The notes beneath the pieces are model-generated. The model searched no databases. It was given only the letters and a program-made list of their open reading frames with translations, and was not told the origin of the DNA. 64,000 nucleotides of DNA from Limnoperna fortunei (lineage: Eukaryota > Mollusca > Bivalvia > Mytilida > Modiolidae), in the NCBI GenBank assembly GCA_944474755.1, contig OX104117.1:78592926-78656925 (forward strand). Direction: 5' to 3'. The first letter of the stretch is position 1, and each line of letters begins with the position of its first letter. Positions 29,856 to 42,420 of this stretch are shown one piece after another. A program made the translations under genes and the position numbers.

Positions 29856-32800
29856 CTGAAAAGAACAAAATTGTCATTTATGAATACAATTTTAATTTGT
29901 CTGGTTTGCATTGACAGACCACGTTCGTATTAATGCATTTTAGTTGAGAAACCTATACATGTATTGCACAGATTTATTGTTTAAAATAAAATGGTTATGG
30001 CATTTGTTTTGTTAAAGATTTATAAAAATAAGATTTAACATGGCGAAATAAAAATTGAACCAATTATAAACAAATATGAAATATTTGTGTCATGCATTAC
30101 GGTTCAAACTTTGATTTGGACAACATAAATTTTCACCGGAGTATTGTCACCAATTTAAAAAAAATTACTTTACTTTTTTATTATTTGAGGTATAAAAAAC
30201 CTGCTATGGCATGACATTTACATTCTTGTATGCATTTAAAAAAAATGACGTGACAAATAATAATACAAACTGCTTCGGAGGTCTTTGCATTGTCCACTGT
30301 TACAATTGTGACCAACACAGCAGGCGGAACAAATCGGCACGTGACCATGGTATCTTTTGCCAAGCTGTATGAGATGATTTTGATTCAAGTCCTTCAGAAG
30401 TATGTCGCACACCTTTAATGTAAACTTAATCAATTATATAAAGCAATGTTTTAAACATAAACATTGTGAGGGATGGGGATTCCCAGAATAAGCAAGAATA
30501 GACCTAGCTGGATATTGTAATTTAGATGTCCCGCTGGCTGAGTGCTACCGTATCGTTTAAGGATCCCAAACTGGAAACTTTTATAAGATTAAAGACTTCA
30601 TTTACGGGCAGGGTACATGATATTATCCATGTTTTGTGGCAAATTTAACCACTGCCTTAAAAATAACTCTTGGAATGTCTACTGATGGTAAACAAATACA
30701 CTAAACATTCTACAGAAAGCTCCTTAAAGAAACATGTATAAAGCATACCGGTAACATAATGTAATACAATAATATTCTGCGCAAGAAAAAATTAGGAAAA
30801 AATAAAATACCATTATTCTTAAGCATAATTTAAGAATATCTATTATACGGTGCATGATAATATTTATTGGGATAGTTTAATAAAAAAGAAAACCTCTCGT
30901 GAAATAAAACACAAAGTAACATTTGCTACTTTTAAATCATCCAAACAAAAAAGTTTTAAAAAAAAACATAAACGCAGTTGGATGGACACTAAAGGTGTCA
31001 CTGGTTTAAATTTTTTATTCAAATTTGCAATATTTTTGGGAGTTTGAAAAAATGTCATACTAATGTACCGTTGAAAAGTCGACACTAACTTTGTATGCTT
31101 TAGTGGCGTTCACATTTTTCTTTCTTAATCTGATTCCTCGAAAACACCCTTAGATGATTTTAGTTTAAATCAATTTTAGAATTAAAACCGAATTTGTATG
31201 TCGCTGTGTTAGGTGAACAAAAGTTTAAGTGTGCAAATTCCTAAGCTTGTTTTTTAATGAATACAAGGCCTGCAGTACACAATGATAACATAGCGTTTAA
31301 TTAAATATGGTTGAACACTTAAATTTGACCAAGTTTAATAATTAACTGTTTATAATGGTTTAAACGTTGTCGTTTGTTTTTATGTGTTGGCATCAAGACT
31401 GCATATTTTGCAATGTATTAGTTCTCGTGGAACCTAGTTCTACCTCTGGTTTATGATCAGTAATGCGCATGAGTAATACTCACTACATTATTCATTAGTA
31501 ACCATGACCTAGAGATAGACTAAACCCAAAAGATTCCACGAGAACTAAAGACATTACAAAATATGCCCAATCTTGGATAATGCAGCTCGTCTATGTTTCT
31601 TATGTCAAAAAAACTTTGATTTAAGAATCGTTTTTGTTTTCTAAATATAATTTTAAATAGTTTAAGAGAATTTTGAAAATTTCAAAAACACATACTACAG
31701 AGCTGTTCAATTAGAAAATATATTTAAGAAGAAATTAAAGTTTATATAAAGTGTAAAATAGTGTCTAGGTTACAAGCATAAAAAAGTCAATTATGCTCTT
31801 CATGAAATTTCTCTGTGTGCATATTAAATGCATGATTGATAACTTTCATTTATTTAGTATATGAATCCGTTAAGCTACTTACAGCTTTACTTTCACATCC
31901 AAGGTTATATTTTATTGAACTACCAGCTACTATAGCAGTCTGCACACAAGCCTGTGAAAACAGATATGAGCAATTATTTTTGTTCTTTTGCGGGTTTATG
32001 ACAGTTTAGGAAAGTGTCTTAATAGTTTCTTTTTTTGTGCTATATAATGGTTTCCAGTTATTTTAAAGAGACGAAAACTAGCAATCCTTGTTAATTTAAA
32101 CACGTTTTGTTAAATGTCAAGACTGAACCCACAACACCAGTGTGGACATGCCATTGGTCATTCGTAGTTGTCGCATACTTAGACTACTGATCAATTTTAT
32201 TAAGGAAAAAAACAACTCGTTCATGTAGACTGTAAATTCTGCAAATGTGTTTATGAATCATTTTAAACAGGTATACCAATACTAATCAATAAGTTTTAGC
32301 AGTGTAATCTGTTTCTGTGTAGCGGCAGAGTGTTACATAAATAACTGCCTTAAACATCTTGAGCGCCATTTGACAATGCGTACTCAGATAAGGTGTACTG
32401 GGCTTAAGGCGTAACTGACAATGTTTTCCAGCTATAATACTGTCTTTTGTCCCCCGTTTTCATGCTCTAAGTTATCTAAATATGTTGTAACACTTTTGTT
32501 TAACTTCCAAGTTTGTTGTATTTATGTTCACCGATTTTTTTCTATAAATGAAATTTCAAGTATGCAAACAAGTTTGATTTGTTCCTTGTCATTGATAAAT
32601 AATATCGCGAATCAAAATTGTAATTAATTAGAACAATTACATTGTAAGGAGAATGTAAAAACTTTGAAGTGAAGTGAAGATTTACAGCACATTTTCTGTT
32701 TTATGTGCTAGCAGAACTCTATCTACATCAAAGAATTTTGCAATTTTAAAAATACGTGATGCATCGTATAAAAAACTATATATTTTTTTTAGTTTTGATG

Positions 32801-35800
32801 ACATATATATCATTCGTTTTACATTAATGGTTGTGTCGTTAAGGATAGTCATCTAGGGTTGATAACTGCCGCTTCAATATTTAGGTTTCGATTTCGCGCC
32901 TGACTTCGGGTCGGGTGTGCTGTAATCGTTAGTGCGAAGGTTATAAGTATTTTATCCGAAGATTGGGGTTTTCTCCGGGTACTTCGGGTAAAACTGAATC
33001 GAATTCTGCGGTTCCTCAGATGAGGGATGGGGATACCCTTTTGTTTGGAGGGGGATTTTGGTTATAAAACTGAAAGCCTGACCGCCGTAGTTGTATTGGG
33101 AAATGTATTTGAAGAGTTCTAATCTCCTTGAACAAAAAAACCACTAGACTCCATTTTTCTTGCATTGTCTATTATTTGGCCTTTAGTCTATCCCCTTTCC
33201 CTCAATTAATTTTATGTTTTCTTACTTATTTTCGTCCAAAATATAACTGAAATATTGTTCGCTGGACGTCAAGTAACCATTAGTTACATTAACCAATCAT
33301 TCAGTGCATAATGTATGTTCAAATGACGGAGCAACGCCAGTGGGATTTTTAAATAGGCTGGTTCATGGTTATTAAGTTCACTAGTGCTCACGATTAGCAA
33401 AGTTCACTTTCACATTCTTTCGAGTTGTTTCTTGTTATTGTCATCTTGTTATATGTATACACCGTTCATTTCGTGACTTGACTTTTTCGTATTCACAGCA
33501 TGTTAACAATCCATTAACATGCAAATACAATAGGACTTCAATCAGCTTATCATGTTCTGAATAAACTTTTTAAACATTTTTCGTATTGTGTTAAACTTTT
33601 TCGCATTAGTATAAAGTAAGACCTGCGGTGGCGGCCTTTTTTTGGATTGCCATACACATAAAAACTTTAAAGACCATACAATGAATATTATAAATTCTAG
33701 TGACAAGTTTGTTTACAATAAGTCAACAAGTTTCTGAGTTTAAAAACGTTTATCCCGTAGGTTCTATCTTAATCTAGGCCTGAAGTTGAAAAAGCCATTT
33801 ATAATTTCTTATTACAATCAAACCTCCTGAAAAGTACTATCCAATATACATGCACATACAAAAAAGCTTTAAACAGCTTTGCACTCTGTTAAAAGCTGGC
33901 GTTTAAATAGATGTTAAACTTAATCCTTTTTTTAATTTCGAAATATTTCTTTAATGTACCTGATAACGAACCATCCTATTCATATTGATTATTAATTTCC
34001 ATTAATTGCTTAGTTTCAGATTTAAAAAAAAGCCTTTTAAAACTTATTTCCCATAGGACCGATGTTAAACTAATTCATGAGATGACAGTCGTTTCAAATA
34101 TTTAATTAAACTTTTTGAAGATTCATTTAATAAACATAACATACAAAATGGAATCAGTTTCTTTTACTAGAAAATATAAATGCATTTGAACATTTTCCCC
34201 ATAGGGTTCAATGTTAAAATAGGCCACGTTATCCATAAACATGTACAGAAAAAAATCAACATAGCATTTTCCGCATGCATTTTCAAAGACGAAAGATGAA
34301 TTTCGTCAATAAAGAGCATCTAGTTTACCGTTAGTTTCGCAATGTCTGAAGCTTTAATAGCATAAACGAGATATATGTTATGTTTGAATTTTGTATTAAT
34401 GGAGTGAAGCTATAGTTTTTTTATTTGCTACATTACGATTATGGGACTAAATTCTGCCTTCATTCCGACAAATCACAAAACTAAGATCGGACAATAAGGC
34501 AGTTAACTTCGGCCTGGTCTTGCTGTGGTCGCTATTTGGATTTACCGATCACATTAAAAACGCAAGCTTTGTAAAAGGCCATCCAATAACCAAGTTGGTT
34601 TCAATTTGCCTAGGTGTTTCATAGAAGATGAAATGTAAAACGTTACAGACGACACAAAGTTATGACAAAAGATCACATGAAATGAGGTTCGGGTAAGCGA
34701 AAGAGAAATTTGTATCTTGTAAAATGGATGCTAATGTCAAATGTCAATTATTTCATAACATTTACCTCATGCGACTGGCATTGTTGAGATACTGTGCAGG
34801 TGGCAGGATCATCTACATCAGCACATACCTTACATACGGGTCGTTCTGGTACAACTACAAAATATGTATGTGGTCATTACAAACCTTGTATGATATAATT
34901 AGAAATTATAATTTACATATTTGACCATCTACATAGTTTGTTTCTTTGGTTGAATGTTGTTGCAACGCCACTCTAACCAATTTATCAGATATATCATGGC
35001 GTCCAGTTTTTATTCGGGGAGGAAGCCAGAGTACCAGTAAAAAAACCACAGCCTTCGGTAGGAAAATTGGCAATCTTTGTCAATTAAGATTGGAGTCGAG
35101 TGCACCCTGCCCGCAGCGACACTCAAACCCGCAATCTCGGTGTTGACAGACCATGTGATCAATAGTAGATGAACTACATGAACCGCTCTGCTACCGAGCC
35201 CCGCTGGCGTAATATGTATTCTTACCTTACATTATACTTATTGCTGACATTTTCTTTACGTCGTAATTAAAAATAGATCAATTCAGGTTTACATACAGTA
35301 AATAAAATAATGAGGGTCAATAAGCTGAAATAAGGATCGCCTGAAAGCGATGTAGTACAATATAGAATACTAGTAGTTGAATAAATACATACCTGTTTTA
35401 CATAGATAGTAATTACATGGTAAAGTTGTATTTACTTCGGTTTGTTCGTTACAACACTGTGCACATAACGTGGTTTGCTTCCTACTTTGCCCAAGTTCAG
35501 TGGTATCTCTTTTTCCACCGGAATTAAGATCACACTCCTATTATTGTATAATACATTTGCTGTCAGGCGCCAATTGTTTGATTAAGCTTTAAAAGTCAAC
35601 ATAGTTTGAAAGTGTATTATTTTCTGTAGGCATATCGATCGTTTATTTAACGGCAGTGGAAATGACATTGTCGGGATTGAGTGTTATTCTTTTAATTGAG
35701 TTGAGTGTAAGGAATATTTACCGTGCCAGTAAAATGAACATAATCAGCTATAGCAATATTTATATAACATGGAATCATATTGGTACCAGATGTAAGGAGC

Positions 35801-38800
35801 TATTTATGCATGTATCTGTATGTGTGTATGTATACGTTTTATAGTAACTGAGCACATATGGAGTTGTATCTATTTCAATCGTCTAAAATATTTCAAAATT
35901 TTAAGTTCGGTCTTTTTTATTTTCGTCCGTTTCTATTTTATTTTTTTTATATTTATGGTATAGTTTAAATATTTATGTTTGTTTGATGGTGTTTAACGCC
36001 AATTTCAGCAATTGCGTCCAGTTTTTATTGGGGGATGAAGCCGGAGTACCCGGAGAAAACTACCGATCTGGGTAAATATTTATGTAATAAAAACTTCTTT
36101 CGAGGGCGGTATAAGGATAAGCAAAACCTTTACACGGACCGTGTACCTTGAAACGTTAAATTTTATTTCATTGTACGTATCAAGGAACAGGTCCGTATAC
36201 AGTTCTTTTGCAGTCAGTAAATCTAATACGACCCTTAAACAAATATACAAAAAAATCAATTTTTAGCTAGCTGAAAGTAGCTGTATGCTGAAATACAATT
36301 TACTGTGTAATCTACATCAAACCAATTAAACAGCAATCTAATTGAAATTGAAGCCTTTACTTCCTCTCCTCCTTTTTGTTGTAAAGATCTAACAACATCT
36401 CAGGATGAACATCAGTACTGACCAAACAGAAATTCTTTTTACCATGCAACCTTTCATGTTAGGGATCCGCTGTCATTATTGGGAATCTTTCTGGTATTAT
36501 TGTACAATATTCATCAGTAAATCAGAAGTTAAAATAAAAGCTTACGTTTGATTGGTTAATTTTTGTGTATGCCTAATTTTTCTTTATTTATTTCAAATTT
36601 TCAATCTGAGATGACCTAGGATGTTATTATATTTTCACAGCAACAATAACAAAAAGGGGTAGCAATTGAAAGATTTATTTTTAAGTAAGATTGATTAAGC
36701 AGCTAGTGTTATTAGTGATATATTTCTTACCGGTTTGGTTTTGCAGCCGGCATTGAATCTAACGCTTAAATCTGGGCCAATTATTTTATCGAGGTAACAA
36801 TACTATAATTAAACACAACATGTTTATTTATATACAAATCCTTCATAATTATGTATTATACAAATTAGTCGTCTAAACTGTTTTTTCAATGAATCATGTT
36901 GCTGTCCGATTTGCAATTGTGATGCCTTTATTACAGAATATATATTTGCGTGGTGGCTCAATTTCGAACAGGAGAAAAACAACATACATGTTCATGTAGT
37001 ACGGTCCATAATAATAAAAAAATGTGAGTCTAACTTTACTTTCTACGAACTTTTTGCCTTCTCATCTACGATGAACAACTGATGGCTTTTAACAGTAAAT
37101 ACAAGTATGCTTTGTTTTCATTTTAATGCCGGACTAAACAACTGTCCACAGCAGCTTTTTGTTTTATATCACTTTCAGCAATGTATGTTAGCTATTTTCT
37201 ATCGTCTATTTGGAAGGAAGAAGTGGAAGCACTCGATAAGACACCCCTAGTTGGTAATACTTGTCAATTAAGGTTGAAGTCGAGCTGTCACTACGCTTAG
37301 TCTTCATGTACGCTCTACCACGATGTCATGTACGCTCTACCACGATGTCATGTACGCTCTACCACGATGTCATGTACGCACTACCACGATGTCATGTACG
37401 CACTACCACGATGCATGTACGCTCTAACACGATGTCATGTACGCTCTACCACGATTTCATGTACGCTCTACCACGATGTCATGTACGCTCTACCACGATG
37501 TCATGTACGCATTACCACGATATCATGTACGCACTACCACGATTTCATGTACGCACTACCACCATGCATGTACGCTCTAACACGATGTCATGTACGCTCG
37601 ACCACGATGTCATGTACGCTCTACCACGATGTCATGTACGCACTACCACGATGTATACGAGTCACTGATCATTAGTAGATTTCCTAAACCACTTTTGTCA
37701 ACGTGGCTCACAGAAATATAGACAATATTTCGTCGTCTTTAAGTTCAAACGTTTTATCTATATTTTTAATATCGTTTGACTTATTTGATATTAATATTTT
37801 GTCGAGATGTAAGAAAGTGGGACGATATTTGCGATCTTTTACGCCATTTTTTTCCTTAAACAAAGGACAAACAAAAACCAGTTTGATTATTGTGAATTTT
37901 TTCTTAATCTTAAATCGATAAATGTTAACAAATCAAAACTGAAATGATAAACAAGACGTACCGTAAAGGTCTAGGAAGTGTGCATGTACGTAGATCTTAA
38001 ATTATTTAATAAATTGGAACAGTGAGACATGTATATACAAACAAATGTAACAATATTGTACATACATAACTGCTAGCACACACTACTCTGTCTATACACT
38101 TGTCTACACTAGTGGCATTGCTGCACATAGCACAAAAACGACCTGCAACAAACAGGTAATAAGTTATGGTAAAGTTGTGGAAACATGTCTACATATTATA
38201 TTATCTAGATTTGCACGTTTTAGAAACTGTAGAAAAATCATTTGTATTGTAGAATAGTGAAATTCAGTAAATATAGCTTTTCAACACCAAGAGTAAATTA
38301 GATTGTTTGCGTCACAACATTGAGCTATACGACGAGTAAAAATGCTATTTGTGGCCATACCGCTACTAGAAAACACCGAGTCAAAATCAGTAAATATTTT
38401 TTATCTCACAACATGTGACACACGAAGATTGTTTGTATACATGAAAAGTAACAATTGGTAAAATCGATTTTTTCCTCCAACATGCAACAACCAGTCAAGA
38501 TGACTTGTTTCTGCAAACGAGCTGTAACAATTAATAAGGATGGTTTGTTTCGCCACATACTACAATATGAGCAGATAAAAAAAAACAGCAAATATATTTA
38601 GGTTCTTTCAAAATTTAATAAAACGAACAATAAAAACATAAAGAAAGTTTGTACTACAATGTTGATCCTAATTATCTCCTCCGTTTTAATGTAGAAAAAT
38701 ACTTTTGATCTATTTAAAACGCACTTGTTTATATTTATCATATTAGGCGAATTTAAGTTTGTTCTTTTTTCTCGTATTAATGGAAATAGGCAGTAACTAT

Positions 38801-39238
38801 TTAAAGCCCTTCGTTGATAGTCAGTAGTTGCATTTAAAATTTTGACCGTTATATGCCTTGTCTAGATTAAAGTCTTGTTGCTTTCAAGGTTTTTCTTGTT
38901 AATCTCGTTCATTTATACAATTTTGACAAAACATAATCTAAGCAAAGAATATTGTTTGTTTTTATTGTGTCCCGCCAAATTTTCATCTTACAAATTATAA
39001 TTTTAATTTAAATAAAATATTATAAAATTACCCACCCCCTAATAAAAATATTTAAACAAGATCAGAATTATGTCATCAATAAAGCGTTTTAACCGCTATT
39101 TGTAAACATTTAAATAGTTCTGATTTAAAGTTTGTACTTACTAAATGTTGGGAAAGCAATGCTTACACTGGACAATATACTTATACCTACAAATAAAATA
39201 ATCGTGCATACAAACCAACATACACTATACTTAATCAT
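29821..39238 (-). CDS. Gene A: secreted protein with two LU (Ly6/uPAR) domains (241 aa model)
   Basis: Join on the minus strand: 39238-39142, 38142-38066, 36802-36731, 35537-35393, 34854-34766, 31951-31883, 30412-30271, 29855-29821. The sum is 726 bases, exactly 242 codons with stop. Layout: signal peptide (1-32), LU domain 1 (33-130), LU domain 2 (131-230), and an 11-residue tail with two cysteines. Each LU domain has twelve cysteines, two more than the common ten, with a CC motif near the end. LU domains form three-finger folds that bind proteins or lipids; there is no membrane helix or clear GPI signal, so the product is probably secreted. It is a paralogue of gene B with identical exon layout. 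Function unknown. Confidence 0.75.
30271..30412 (-). CDS. Gene A exon 7: LU domain 2, third exon
   Basis: Acceptor ACATTAAAG, 142 bases, phase 0 in and 1 out. The peptide has VCDILLKDLNQNHL and HVPICSACCVGHNCNSGQC, the C..CC....CN hallmark of LU/three-finger domains. The donor A|GTTTGT is weak; reading through instead gives a stop at 30236 and an AATAAA at 30177-30182, a possible alternative end. Confidence 0.7.
31396..31571. mobile_element. MITE with ~30-bp terminal inverted repeats
   Basis: Left end 'atattttgcaatgtattagt' with tctcgtggaa is answered by 'ttccacgagaactaaagaca' with ttacaaaatat at the right. The 115-bp interior has no coding content. It lies in the gene A intron between the second and third exons of LU domain 2. 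Confidence 0.75.
31883..31951 (-). CDS. Gene A exon 6: LU domain 2, middle exon
   Basis: Acceptor TTTTCACAG, 69 bases, phase 0-0, donor GTAAGT. The peptide ACVQTAIVAGSSIKYNLGC ending ESKA has the 'C.........Y.LGC.SK' middle-finger pattern shared by all LU modules here. Confidence 0.7.
32070..32195 (-). mobile_element. Degenerate SINE fragment
   Basis: Traces of the SINE in reverse: 'actagcaatccttgttaatt' and 'ctgaacccacaacaccagtg'. Highly diverged. Confidence 0.4.
32930..33305. repeat. Composite of SINE centre and ~400-bp repeat family 2
   Basis: 32960-32990 has the SINE block 'ggggttttctccgggtactt'. 33040-33305 matches family 2 (compare 43545-43978): 'gattttggttataaaactga', 'aaagcctgaccgcc' and an end 'gctggacgtcaagtaaccat'. 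From 33305 to 34700 nothing is recognised. Confidence 0.55.
34766..34854 (-). CDS. Gene A exon 5: LU domain 2, first exon
   Basis: Acceptor TATTTTGTAG, 89 bases, phase 1 in and 0 out, donor GTAAAT. The peptide VPERPVCKVCADVDDPATC then TVSQQCQSHE shows the four-cysteine 'C..C..V..P..C.....C...E' opening common in molluscan LU domains. Confidence 0.75.
34950..35207 (-). mobile_element. Full-length SINE, reverse
   Basis: Reverse copy with 'catggcgtccagtttttatt' at the left, 'gattggagtcgagtgcaccc' in the middle and the tRNA-like head 'ctgctaccgagccccg' at the right. It is in the gene A intron between LU domains. Confidence 0.8.
35393..35537 (-). CDS. Gene A exon 4: LU domain 1, third exon (long subtype)
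   Basis: Acceptor CAATAATAG, 145 bases, phase 0 in and 1 out, donor G|GTATGT. The peptide has ECDLNSGGKRDTTELGQ, TTLCAQCCNEQTEV and LPCNYYLCKT. The 'CC' to 'PCN' spacing is longer than in the second domain and matches gene B's first domain. Confidence 0.75.
35975..36073 (-). mobile_element. SINE 3' fragment
   Basis: Begins 'gtttgtttgatggtgtttaa' and ends at 'taccgatctggg'; only the 3' third of the SINE is present. Confidence 0.7.
36731..36802 (-). CDS. Gene A exon 3: LU domain 1, middle exon
   Basis: Acceptor TTTAATTATAG, 72 bases, phase 0-0, donor GTAAGA. The peptide YCYLDKIIGPDLSVRFNAGC ending KTKP aligns with gene B's ECFMEKNVKV...NAGCRSKA in length and cysteine positions. Confidence 0.75.
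37140..37700 (-). mobile_element. Degenerate SINE carrying a minisatellite expansion
   Basis: SINE traces flank the 22-bp array: 'tttggaaggaagaagtggaa' and 'aattaaggttgaagtcgagc' before it, and 'gtcactgatcattagtagat' after it, which corresponds to the SINE's 'gaccacgtgatcatcagtag'. The array has therefore replaced or expanded the region next to the tRNA-like head. Confidence 0.6.
37305..37654. repeat. 22-bp minisatellite, 16 copies
   Basis: The unit is catgtacgctctaccacgat plus gt. There are sixteen head-to-tail copies, two of them 21 bp (37393-37413 and 37546-37566). Each short copy is followed by a 'ctctaacacg' variant, so copies 6-12 and 13 onward show a higher-order period of 153 bp. The array stays open in more than one frame because 22 is not a multiple of 3 and the unit lacks stops; this is not evidence of a protein. 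Confidence 0.9.
38066..38142 (-). CDS. Gene A exon 2: LU domain 1, first exon
   Basis: Acceptor TTTGTTGCAG, 77 bases, phase 1 in and 0 out, donor GTATGT. The peptide RFCAMCSNATSVDKC then IDRVVCASSY gives the four opening cysteines. It follows directly on the signal peptide exon. Confidence 0.75.
39142..39238 (-). CDS. Gene A exon 1: signal peptide
   Basis: ATG opens MIKYSVCWFVCTIILFVGIS, then ILSSVSIAFPTF, and a consensus donor A|GTAAGT in phase 1, fitting exon 2. The hydrophobic core followed by small residues is a typical signal peptide. No other start was found upstream. Confidence 0.7.
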
Positions 39239-39299
39239 AGGCCTCTTCTAAATTACCCGAAACACAACAATAAAAACAAAAATATCAAAACAATCAATC

Positions 39300-41400
39300 T
39301 AGGAATAAAACCTGTTTTTTAAAAGAGAACAACTCACACACAAAGCATGGATTTGTGAGAAAGTTCATTAGTTCAAACACCGATGAAATCCACAAAACAA
39401 TGCGTTCCTGCCCTAAAGGTGCACACATTTCAGAATGATTTTAATTTTCAAATCTTTTACATCATTTAAATGAACGCAATATTTTATTACAACATGCTTT
39501 CAATCGATGACAGTCTTACAATCGTAAGGAAATCACGGACGAAATTTACACACAAATAGACAATACCAACAGAAATATTCGTCAAAAATATTAAGTTCCT
39601 GTAAAACCGGAAATACCTTTAGATGTAAAGCAAGTTGTTGTTTTAAGATTTGTCTTCACAAAATTGTGTGCATAGCTTTTGATACAACGATGTATTTCAA
39701 GTACTATGTATATGAGAGTTAAGTTACCTAGGTTACAATAAACACATTTTACATAACACACTGTACACATGTATAAGATGAAATATTAAACAAGTACTAT
39801 CTTTAAAAAAGATATTCGACGCATTTAACTCCTAGAGATGTATGTAAAGTAGAATGGAAACTAAGCAAACAACAATAAGAAAAAAAAACTTTTAAAAAAA
39901 TTATCAAACGAAAGAAAGAGACAAGAAACATTAACGTTTTCTTTCATTGATGTGTATGTGTGGGGGGAGCGGGGAAATAATTTACGTGTTGCGAGCTGTA
40001 TCCAAGCAAAATAAGGCCATAAGAAGGTTGCTACATTCATGGACTTTTTAGAAATGTTATTAAACAATAGGGTATTATCAAAAATAGACTTTGCAATTAG
40101 AGCTCCATCTCCTGTCTGCGCGTGAATGACGACGGACGCAAAGAAAGAAGATAGACATTAATGGCTTTAAAAATCAAAGAGCTTACAATAAACATATTTA
40201 AATATCCCAAATGAAAAGCTAATTCAGAAGTTGAAGACCTCAATGGTAAATAAAAAAACATACAAACCTTTAACCTTATATGTATATGTCGGAGTTGTAA
40301 GTTTTTTTCTTGTGATGTATCGTATATATTTTTTTAAAATTCCAAACAGCACCTATTTTTTAAATAAATTTCATATTAAGCAAATATGTACTTATATGCA
40401 TCAAGTAATATTCATTACAGTTGGCTATTTTATTAATTTAACTATCTTTTAAAATGAAAACTTCTAAGTAAAATATTTTAATTATAATTGTATTAACATG
40501 ACCACAAAATATCAATTCAATGCTAATTAAATGTGAATTGAAATCGGTAATGTGTATGCTATCCCAAAAAAGGGGTGGGGGGGTATTGAGGTCCAAATAA
40601 ATAAGTGCAACGAAAGTATCAGTGAAATTTACTCTTAATTCAATGTGCTGTGTATGTATAGTAAACATAATGTGTTATCGAACCACTGTGTCTCATACTG
40701 GTCATTTAGCGTTCTGACAATTACCAATGACCTACTTACCTTTGTGTAGTATCATTTGTATGACAATAATTTCACTATATATATGGAGAGAGAGAGAGTG
40801 CGTGTGTCAGGCGGTCAAATGAAGAAAATATGGTGTAAATACATCACCGGCGTGAAGATTTTTAACAGATACGATGGTCAACAAAGCAAATTTAATTCTA
40901 CCCCAGTCGAAATGCGCAAAAATTAAAAGACGTATGGTTATATTATGTAATTATTGTTGATCAGTTCTGCATGGCATTCTTTTGGCATTAAAAAATTATT
41001 CTTTAAAGTTAAATAGTTAAATTACGACTACCAATTGTTTAAAAACACCGGTATGCTGGACTAATAGTTTGGGAAATGCAAATAAGGATGCTTTTCAGAG
41101 CATAATACAGTAGATTGTTCGAACGCAGAATTTTTTACTATTTTTGTCTAATCAGAATGCAAGCTTGTCTTCAATTACAGTACGTTACCATGGGTAAGCG
41201 TCTTTTAGTTCAAAGGTCACAATTCGAAAATATACCGACTGCGTCGGAAAAACAACACAATATCAAAAAAATTCGTGTTTAGTTAGACCACAATTTAAGT
41301 TGTGAAACAATTACTCATTTATCTTAGGACTTACTCAGAATAAAGCTTCCAAGATCCATTTCTGTGACGAAATAACTCTTAGTTTACCGATAAGAACATG
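39300..41400. other. Spacer between genes B and A
   Basis: AT-rich, no exon recognised. A short (ga)n run lies at 40785-40800. No promoter element is identified upstream of gene A. Confidence 0.5.
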
Positions 41401-41403
41401 TTA

Positions 41404-41613
41404 GTCCAACACAAAATCAACAGATTGTCGGTCTGTAAGTATTAAATCACGACTACATGTATTAATGGTAACGTTGCCTACAATTATATTCAGTTTATTT
41501 TGTCTTAAATAATGATCGTATTGCCATGCTGTTTCTCTTTTGGTTTCGATACAGCAATGACAGTTTACATCGTTCCATCCGGACGCGTATTGTGTACTGT
41601 GCGTCATGAACAA
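41404..41613 (-). other. Exon-like open segment of unknown identity
   Basis: The minus strand is open for about 70 codons with balanced composition (YASGWNDVNCHCCIETKR, then DHYLRQNKLNIIVGNVTI) and a stop after DFVLD. No family is recognised, no convincing acceptor is seen, and the terminal exon of gene B lies elsewhere. It may be a transposon fragment. Confidence 0.2.
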
Positions 41614-42057
41614 CGTTGTGCTAGTTTTTGATACTGGTTCTCTCTATTAAATATTTTGCATTTTGTAATACAAAGTAAATCAAAATTTAATCGTACTATT
41701 AAAGTTTTAAAGCTTATCTACAGATTGTCACAATTTGGTGTCATTTTGCAGTTAGCTGATATTCTCGAGCACAGGACAACATTCCAAGAAATTTCGTATT
41801 ATTGTTACTGTCGTAATAACAACGAGATGACAAATGAAGATAATAACAAAATAATGAACACGGAGGAAACTGTCAAAAAAACAATCCACAAATCAAAGTC
41901 CGAGAAACCGGCAAAAAATACAGTAACCACAGCAATGGTCCTGACTTGGTACAGACATTTCAAACTAAAGGTGGATTAAACCAGGCTTAAGGCATGACAA
42001 ACCTCCTGCTTCCATAACACAAATATAAACCTACATATACAACACTAAAAATTTAGT

Positions 42058-42420
42058 TGATTGATTGATTGGATGTTTGCTTAACGTCCAACGAGCAATA
42101 TTTAAGCTATATTCAGGACGTGAACCAGTAAACAAACTCCATATAAGCGGTATAAAGGGTGGACATCCGAATTATAATCTCGACTGCTACTGAGAAAAGT
42201 ATGAGTACCTAGTAGGTACATAAAAGGTAAGAGGAGGGAATTTATATGTAGCCTCTAACAATGAGTCTACACTTATTTGTAGTCTACAAAATGGTACTAA
42301 TCAAACACGTTCCGATTGCGGTCAGGCTTCTCATACTATAGCAACAAAGAGGGCTTCCTCTGTCCATCACATAGACATACGCTGGGCAGCCCAGTGGGTC
42401 AATTGAAAATAAATTTAGCG
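42058..42420. repeat. Dispersed repeat starting 'tgattgattggatgtttgct'
   Basis: The start 'taacgtccaacgagcaatat' and 'attcaggacgtgaacc' recur at 58214-58290 and, reversed, at the end of family 2 (43900-43978). The remainder ('ctacacttatttgtagtcta') is shared with 55720-55770. Confidence 0.6.

Noticed and set aside
30236..30270. Read-through end of gene A at 30236
   Set aside because: The weak donor and an AATAAA at 30177-30182 make it possible, but the terminal exon at 29821-29855, matching gene B, is preferred. It is kept as an alternative in the exon note.
37261..37675. Two overlapping open frames of 115-135 codons with MYALPRCHVRS-type repeats
   Set aside because: They are translations of the 22-bp minisatellite, whose unit lacks stops in these frames. 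There is no signal peptide, no splice context and no codon bias.
9505..39238. A single gene running from the gene A signal peptide through to the gene D tail
   Set aside because: The summed exons keep frame (822 codons), but gene A has its own terminal exon matching gene B, and gene D has its own signal peptide at 23.3 kb, so two genes are more likely.
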